This document shows, piece by piece, positions 45,146 to 49,572 of a stretch of DNA of 49,572 bases. Every line of letters begins with the position of its first letter. Position 1 is the stretch's first letter. This DNA is from Planctomyces sp. Its GTDB lineage: Bacteria; Planctomycetota; Planctomycetia; Planctomycetales; Planctomycetaceae. The stretch spans positions 1 to 49,572 of the forward strand of contig JAEUIH010000058.1 in assembly GCA_016795105.1 (NCBI GenBank), written 5' to 3'. The translations under genes and the position numbers were made by a program. The notes under the pieces are model-generated. The model had not been told where the DNA came from. It did no database searches and saw only the letters and a list, made by a program, of their open reading frames with translations.

Positions 45146-46798
45146 ATGGCTCGTATCGTACTGCTAAAAGACGGTCAGGCATTTCCCTACGAACTGAATT
45201 CGTTTCCGGCGAAACTCGGTCGCCACCCGGATTGTGATATTCAGGTCGATTCCAGCCTTGTGTCGCGATTCCACGCGCAAATCCTGAACGTCGACGGCAA
45301 GCTGATGCTGGAAGATCAGGGGAGCGGGAACGGTTCGTTCCTGAATGGTCGACAGCTTGACAAACTTCAGCCACAGCCTCTGCGCAATGGCGACCGCATT
45401 AAGCTCGGACCGATGAAGTTTCGCTTTGAAGACGAAACTGCGGCTCAGGATCAAATGCTGGAAGTTCCCGGCTACGACCTGACAGATGGTGCGAGCTCGA
45501 CCATCATGGGAAGCGCTTCCGCCAAAGGCTACGGGTTGTTCGAAATCCGGCCGGAAGAGAAGCTCCGAGGCATTCTGAAGATCAATCAGAGTCTGGCCGG
45601 TGCCGTTGAAGTTACATCGATTGCGCCAAAGATTCTGGATGTATTGTTTGAGATTTTCCCGCAGGCAGACCGAGGTTCAATCCTGATACGTGATGAAAAA
45701 CTTCAGCGACTCGTCCCTGTTGCTCAAAAGCGACGCTCTGAAAGCGATGACGAATCCGTCCGCCTGAGCCGAACGGTTCTTGATCGAGTTCTGGCTGACC
45801 GTACCGGAATTCTGTCAGCGGATGCTGCAAGCGATGCAAGATTCAGTGCGAGTGAATCCATTTCAAACCTGACGATTCACTCCATGATGTGCGTCCCGAT
45901 GCTGAACTTTGAGGGACAGCCGTTCGGTGTAATCAATCTCGACACACAGAATCCAATGAAGCGGTTCACGGATGATGACCTCGAACTTCTTCTCGCCGTG
46001 GCTTCTCAGGCTGCTCATTCCTATGAGAATGCTCGACTTCTGCAGAGCCATATTGAAAAGCAGAAGCAGGACAAGGAGATGAAGATCGCCAGCGGCGTTC
46101 AACGAGCACTCCTGCCGGAAGAACTCCCGAAAGTGCCGGGCTATAAATTCTATGCATCTTACGATGCTGCTCAGGCCGTCGGTGGTGACTACTTCGACTG
46201 CTTCCGACTCGAAAACAGTCAGAAAATCTGCATCTCGTTTGGTGACGTGGCAGGCAAGGGCGTCCCAGGTGCTCTCATCATGTCACGAATCTCGAGTGTT
46301 GTGCAAAACACAATGTCTTTTACAGACGATGTGGCAAAGGCTCTGCAAAGAATCAATTCGCATATGTGCCATAACATGGTCGAAGGTCGATTCGTCACCT
46401 ATATCCTCGGCGTGATCGATCTTGAAACCAATACGATAACACTCGCCAATGCCGGCCATATGTCACCACTGATTCGCCATGCTGACGGAACCGTGGAAGA
46501 ATTCGACGATTCCACGATCGGCATTCCGATCGGAATCATGGATGGTTACCCCTACGAAGTCATGCAGAGAACAATCAGTCCTGGCGAGACGTTTGTGTTG
46601 ATCACCGACGGTGTGGATGAAGCCATGGATCCCGATGGAGAACTGTATACAAAGGAACGAGTCCAAAAATTCGTTCGCGACGGCTCCTCCGATCCGGAAG
46701 TCCTCGGCAAAGCCCTTCTGGCCGACGTTCGCAAACATGCCAATGGCCGCGCTCAGAATGATGATATTACCATCATGACATTCGGTCGCCTGATGTAA
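45146..46798 (+). CDS. FHA-GAF-PP2C (SpoIIE-like) phosphatase
   Basis: A 550-residue signalling protein. The N-terminal FHA domain (about residues 1-100) has the phosphothreonine-binding core LGRHPDCDIQ...SRFHAQI. A GAF domain covers about 150-300. The C-terminal PP2C/SpoIIE phosphatase (about 320-550) has the metal-site motifs VGGDYFD, SFGDVAGKGVPGALIMS, LITDGVDEAMD and NDDITIM. It probably dephosphorylates a serine/threonine phosphoprotein, such as an anti-sigma antagonist, under control of the GAF ligand and FHA partner. No anti-sigma or antagonist gene is adjacent. A repeat array follows the gene. Confidence 0.9.
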   Translation: MARIVLLKDGQAFPYELNSFPAKLGRHPDCDIQVDSSLVSRFHAQILNVDGKLMLEDQGSGNGSFLNGRQLDKLQPQPLRNGDRIKLGPMKFRFEDETAAQDQMLEVPGYDLTDGASSTIMGSASAKGYGLFEIRPEEKLRGILKINQSLAGAVEVTSIAPKILDVLFEIFPQADRGSILIRDEKLQRLVPVAQKRRSESDDESVRLSRTVLDRVLADRTGILSADAASDARFSASESISNLTIHSMMCVPMLNFEGQPFGVINLDTQNPMKRFTDDDLELLLAVASQAAHSYENARLLQSHIEKQKQDKEMKIASGVQRALLPEELPKVPGYKFYASYDAAQAVGGDYFDCFRLENSQKICISFGDVAGKGVPGALIMSRISSVVQNTMSFTDDVAKALQRINSHMCHNMVEGRFVTYILGVIDLETNTITLANAGHMSPLIRHADGTVEEFDDSTIGIPIGIMDGYPYEVMQRTISPGETFVLITDGVDEAMDPDGELYTKERVQKFVRDGSSDPEVLGKALLADVRKHANGRAQNDDITIMTFGRLM

Positions 46799-46814
46799 GA
46801 CGCAACAAAACTAA

Positions 46815-47177
46815 GTAGCTTGGGCATTCCTGCCCGAGCACACCCCTGCGCCGCGGCAGTGCTCGAACCAGCGCGGGACGGGCAGGAATGCCCATCCTAC
46901 ATTGTGAGCCGCCCCTGCGCCGCGGCAGTGCTCGAACCAGCGCGGGACGGGCAGGAATGCCCATCCTACATTGTGAGCACACCCCTGCGCCGCTGTAGTG
47001 CTCGAACCAGCGCGGGACGGGCAGGAATGCCCATCCTACATTGTGAGCCGCCCCTGCGCCGCTGTAGTGCTCGAACCAGCGCGGGACGGGCAGGAATGCC
47101 CATCCTACATTTTGAGTCGCCACTGCGCCGCGGCAGTGCGCGAACCAGGGTGGGGCCGGCAGGAATGTCCATCCTAC
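46815..47177. repeat. 69-70-bp palindromic repeat array
   Basis: Five units of 69-70 bp share CCCCTGCGCCGCGG and GGGCAGGAATGCCCATCC, with short variants. They begin with one left arm TGGGCATTCCTGCCCG (46821-46836), which is the perfect 16-bp inverse of the CGGGCAGGAATGCCCA arm in the units. Long hairpins can therefore form. Similar units recur at 49436-49572. Frames running through the array are repeat-derived and not genes. It is probably a REP/BIME-like chromosomal repeat that may also stop transcription. Confidence 0.85.
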
Positions 47178-47227
47178 GTGGGGTTGTCATCACGGCGGTG
47201 TTTTCCGCCGTGATGGTGAGAAATGAA

Positions 47228-47617
47228 TTAGTCAGCCTGAGAGGATTGTTGGCTGTCGCCAAACGTTCGCCATGCCATTGTTGAAGGTTCGGCAACTTTG
47301 CGATATCCGAGACTCAGAACAACCTCAAGCACTTCGCTCCAGGTAGGAAATGGGCGACCGCTTTTTCGCTTGTAGTCGTCCATCGCCCGCATGAACTCGA
47401 TTTCTGCAGTTGAGTAATCGCGTTCGCAGGTTGTCGGATCGATCTGTCTCCTGCGATCCTGTCGGCGTCGATCAGCGATCTGACGTCGTTCTTCAATCAG
47501 AAAATTTTCTGAGGGACCATCAGGTTCGGTTACTGGACGCAGATCTACGGCTGCAGACTGTCGACGCTTACTGACTCGGCGATCCGTCAGAGCGACATCG
47601 GACTCAAATTCCGACAT
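47228..47617 (-). CDS. Small charged protein of planctomycete family (paralogue 1)
   Basis: A 129-residue protein starting at the ATG at 47617 behind AAGGGTG. The N-terminal 85 residues are highly charged, with RRQ-rich stretches ([17 protein letters not shown]). The C-terminal 40 form a helical domain, [20 protein letters not shown], then [14 protein letters not shown]. This end is widespread in planctomycetes without known function. A shorter paralogue follows upstream on the same strand, showing the same DDYKR...SLGY core. It may be a nucleic-acid-associated regulator; the evidence is only the basic charge. Confidence 0.75.
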   Translation of the reverse strand: MSEFESDVALTDRRVSKRRQSAAVDLRPVTEPDGPSENFLIEERRQIADRRRQDRRRQIDPTTCERDYSTAEIEFMRAMDDYKRKSGRPFPTWSEVLEVVLSLGYRKVAEPSTMAWRTFGDSQQSSQAD

Positions 47618-47891
47618 GGCAAACACCCTTCTCGCATTGTGGGGATGAAACGAGAGCAGGACTTCATGCACTATGAACGTCCTGCGTATGCTTCACTATT
47701 CCGCGCAGAATGGGGATGGGTGAGAATATGACGGTTTCGAAAACCTGTTCACTCAAAGAAACATGAGCGATTGCGTAAAGAAACCATCTGTAACGATTTT
47801 GAGGCCACTGAGTGGCAACTCGGGATATTTCAGAACATTCTCGAATTGTCCGACCGGATCCGTTCAAGTGCGGAAATGGCCGAATTTTTTA

Positions 47892-48176
47892 TCAACCCTG
47901 GCAGACTGCCGCTTCACGCTCTGCAGAATCGGCTGAGGAGAGTTCTCGATGATATCCCAGTGAAACCATGACATCGAACAATTCTTCGAATGTGATAAAT
48001 CGTCGACGATGAGCCAGTTTGTAGTCGTCGATTGCGTTGGCAAGTTCTGCAACTTCCGGGCGTGCAGACCGATTTCCATCGCGAAACTGACGTCGTTCGC
48101 CGTTTCCGGGGGATGGTCCTGTGTCTCCACGGCGGCGTTCAAAGAAGTTGGTAGAATCCTGTGTTTGCTGTTCCAC
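47892..48176 (-). CDS. Small charged protein of planctomycete family (paralogue 2)
   Basis: A 94-residue paralogue of the neighbouring small gene, sharing AIDDYKLAHRRRFITFEELF and DVMVSLGYHREL. I start at the GTG at 48176, which has GAGGA upstream; another GTG at 48194 is possible. The charged N-terminus is much shorter and the conserved GRPFPTWS stretch has changed to RRRFITFEE. This suggests an older duplication with relaxed or altered function. It lies about 275 bases upstream of paralogue 1 and diverges from gpsA. Confidence 0.6.
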   Translation of the reverse strand: MEQQTQDSTNFFERRRGDTGPSPGNGERRQFRDGNRSARPEVAELANAIDDYKLAHRRRFITFEELFDVMVSLGYHRELSSADSAEREAAVCQG

Positions 48177-48434
48177 GGCTATCCTCACGTTCACTGAAAA
48201 CGGTGCAAACCGATCTTTTCAGTCAGAGACTGGAATCAGTCGGTTTCGGAAACTGTTGGTCTTGATTTCGGGAGTCGCAAATCACTTTCATCATCTCCGC
48301 AGGAATCATTGGACGTTGAAGTAAGTCCGGTCCGGTTAAGACGATTTTTCCGCCTGTAGTCGATTGAGTCGACGCCGCAAAACGGGTATCAGTGCCCACC
48401 CTTCTGATCAGAAAATGGCCCCGAAAGGATTGGA

Positions 48435-49430
48435 ATGTCTTCAAACGTAACTGTCGTTGGCGGAGGTGCAATGGGAACAGCGTGCGCCTGGGTTCTTGCC
48501 CAGAACCGTCTCCGGAACGTCCGGATGTGGGCACGCAACCCGACATTCGCACGCCATATCGAAGAGACTCGCGAGAACAGCAGACTGCTCCCGGGTATTC
48601 GGTTGCCAGAGAATGTGCGGGTCATGTCGGACTCCGCAACAGCGTTTGCCAGTGCTGAAGCGATTGTTGTGTGCGTGCCAACTCGAGGACTCAGGGATGC
48701 CTTCACGGAACTCAAATCCTATATTCCGGAGTCCGCTGTTCTGGTCAGTGCCGTGAAAGGAATTGAGAACTCAACCCTCGAGCGGCCAAGTCAGATTCTA
48801 CAGCAGGTCCTGGGAACTCGCCCCGTTGTCGCTCTCGGCGGCCCATGTCATGCCGAAGAGGTTGCTCGCCGGAAACCAGCCAGTGTCGTCGCCGCCTGCG
48901 ATCAGCCGGAGGTCGCGGAATACGTTCAGAATCTGCTGTCGACGGACTTCCTGAGAGTCTACGCAAACTCAGACTTAACGGGTGTGGAATTTGCCGGAGC
49001 CCTCAAAAACGTCATCGCAATCGCAGCTGGAATTTGTGATGGGCTGGACTACGGGGACAATGCCCGCTCAGCTCTCCTGACGCGTGGGCTCGCTGAAATG
49101 GTTCGGTTCGGAATCTCCTTTGGTACTCAGCCTGAAACATTCTACGGACTTGCCGGCGTAGGAGATCTGACGGCAACCTGTTGCAGTCGCCATAGTCGCA
49201 ATCGGGCCGTAGGAGAAATGCTGGGCCGTGGAATGACACTTTCCCAAATCCAGCAATCAATGAATGCCGTGGCCGAAGGTATCTTTACCGCCAAGAGTGT
49301 CGTCGAGATTGCTCAACAGAACGGGATCGACATGCCGATCGCGCGAGCCGTTTATGAAGTTCTGTTTGAAAACAAAAATCCGGCAGAAGCAACACAGCAA
49401 CTCATGCGAAGACCATTACGTGCTGAATAG
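48435..49430 (+). CDS. gpsA: Glycerol-3-phosphate dehydrogenase [NAD(P)+]
   Basis: A 331-residue cytoplasmic enzyme that reduces dihydroxyacetone phosphate to sn-glycerol 3-phosphate for phospholipid synthesis. It has the dinucleotide fold VVGGGAMGTACAWVLAQN, the substrate loop GGPCHAEEV, the catalytic lysine in EFAGALKNVIAIAAG, and the family block GVGDLTATC...SRHSRNR. The length is normal. AAAGGA lies six bases before the ATG. It is divergent from the small paralogous genes and is followed directly by the 69-bp-type repeats. Confidence 0.97.
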   Translation: MSSNVTVVGGGAMGTACAWVLAQNRLRNVRMWARNPTFARHIEETRENSRLLPGIRLPENVRVMSDSATAFASAEAIVVCVPTRGLRDAFTELKSYIPESAVLVSAVKGIENSTLERPSQILQQVLGTRPVVALGGPCHAEEVARRKPASVVAACDQPEVAEYVQNLLSTDFLRVYANSDLTGVEFAGALKNVIAIAAGICDGLDYGDNARSALLTRGLAEMVRFGISFGTQPETFYGLAGVGDLTATCCSRHSRNRAVGEMLGRGMTLSQIQQSMNAVAEGIFTAKSVVEIAQQNGIDMPIARAVYEVLFENKNPAEATQQLMRRPLRAE

Positions 49431-49435
49431 CAAAT

Positions 49436-49572
49436 GTAGCCTGGGCATTCCTGCCCGAGCACAACCCTGCGCCGCGGCAGTACTCGAACCAGGGCGGGAC
49501 AAGTCAAGTGTAGCTTGGGCATTCCTGCCCGAGCACAACACTGCGCCGCGGCAGTACTCGAACCAGGGCGCG
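49436..49572. repeat. Second copy of the palindromic repeat family, cut by window end
   Basis: Two units of the same family as at 46815-47177 (TGGGCATTCCTGCCCG, CTGCGCCGCGGCAGTACTCG), starting six bases after the gpsA stop. Here both units carry the left arm; the right arm is not seen before the window ends. Confidence 0.85.

Noticed and set aside
46815-47177. CRISPR array
   Set aside because: The units are contiguous near-identical 69-70-bp repeats without unique spacers, and no cas gene is present.
46773-47295. Repetitive frames encoding CRMGIPARPALVRAL-type proteins
   Set aside because: They are translations of the palindromic 69-bp repeat array on both strands, with no start site and no natural composition.

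Overview
The window looks like a chromosomal segment of a planctomycete (Planctomycetota, probably Planctomycetaceae-like). The evidence is a PEP-CTERM protein, a secreted protein with a planctomycete-style CX4CH haem motif, a formaldehyde-activating enzyme homologue, an FHA-GAF-PP2C regulator, the small [12 protein letters not shown]-type gene family, and palindromic 69-bp intergenic repeats. The lineage call is inference; no rRNA or other marker gene is present.

Left accessory part (1 to about 9.2 kb). A two-gene minus-strand unit encodes an OLD/ABC-type ATPase with a DUF3696-like end and a small overlapping partner. Next comes a PEP-CTERM protein and about 0.9 kb without genes. A DISARM-type pair follows: the SNF2 helicase drmD, interrupted by one in-frame TAA, and the DUF1998 gene drmB, overlapping it by 8 bp. 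drmB loses its 3' end at about 8.86 kb, where the sequence runs into the 3' half of a FixJ/NarL-type response regulator. No drmA, drmC or methylase gene lies between or beside them, so the locus looks like a decaying or minimal defence island.

Integrated replicating element (about 9.7 to 23.5 kb). A primase-helicase gene is followed at its 3' end by a cluster of CTTATG iterons in paired 7-8 bp spacing, flanking a TATATATATA stretch and a long pyrimidine tract. This resembles the rep-ori module of phage satellites. Upstream are a small HTH (AlpA/excisionase-like) gene headed by a symmetric dyad of TTCCAAT repeats, several unknown genes, and a sigma-region-2-like protein. A plus-strand block then carries RadC, a DUF932-like protein and two tyrosine recombinases. 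The second recombinase runs into tRNA-Lys(UUU), and its last codons coincide with the tRNA's own terminator hairpin. The element is therefore integrated at tRNA-Lys. I found no second attachment copy in the window, so the left end is undefined and the defence genes may be its cargo.

Core-like part (23.6 to 49.6 kb). This holds cysK; a secreted FAD oxidoreductase, a Tat-signalled Fae homologue and an HpcH/HpaI aldolase; a sialidase; an NtrC-type regulator with its membrane histidine kinase; PspA next to a giant polytopic membrane protein; the methionine genes metX-metW; two secreted planctomycete proteins; a uronate isomerase; an FHA-GAF-PP2C phosphatase; two paralogous small genes; and gpsA. 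Several unrelated genes here carry in-frame 15- or 18-bp tandem repeats, and 69-bp palindromic repeat arrays follow the phosphatase gene and gpsA.

The most novel candidates are the iteron/primase-helicase module with its TTCCAAT dyad, the truncated drmD-drmB pair, the DUF3696 ATPase with its small partner, and the exported Fae.
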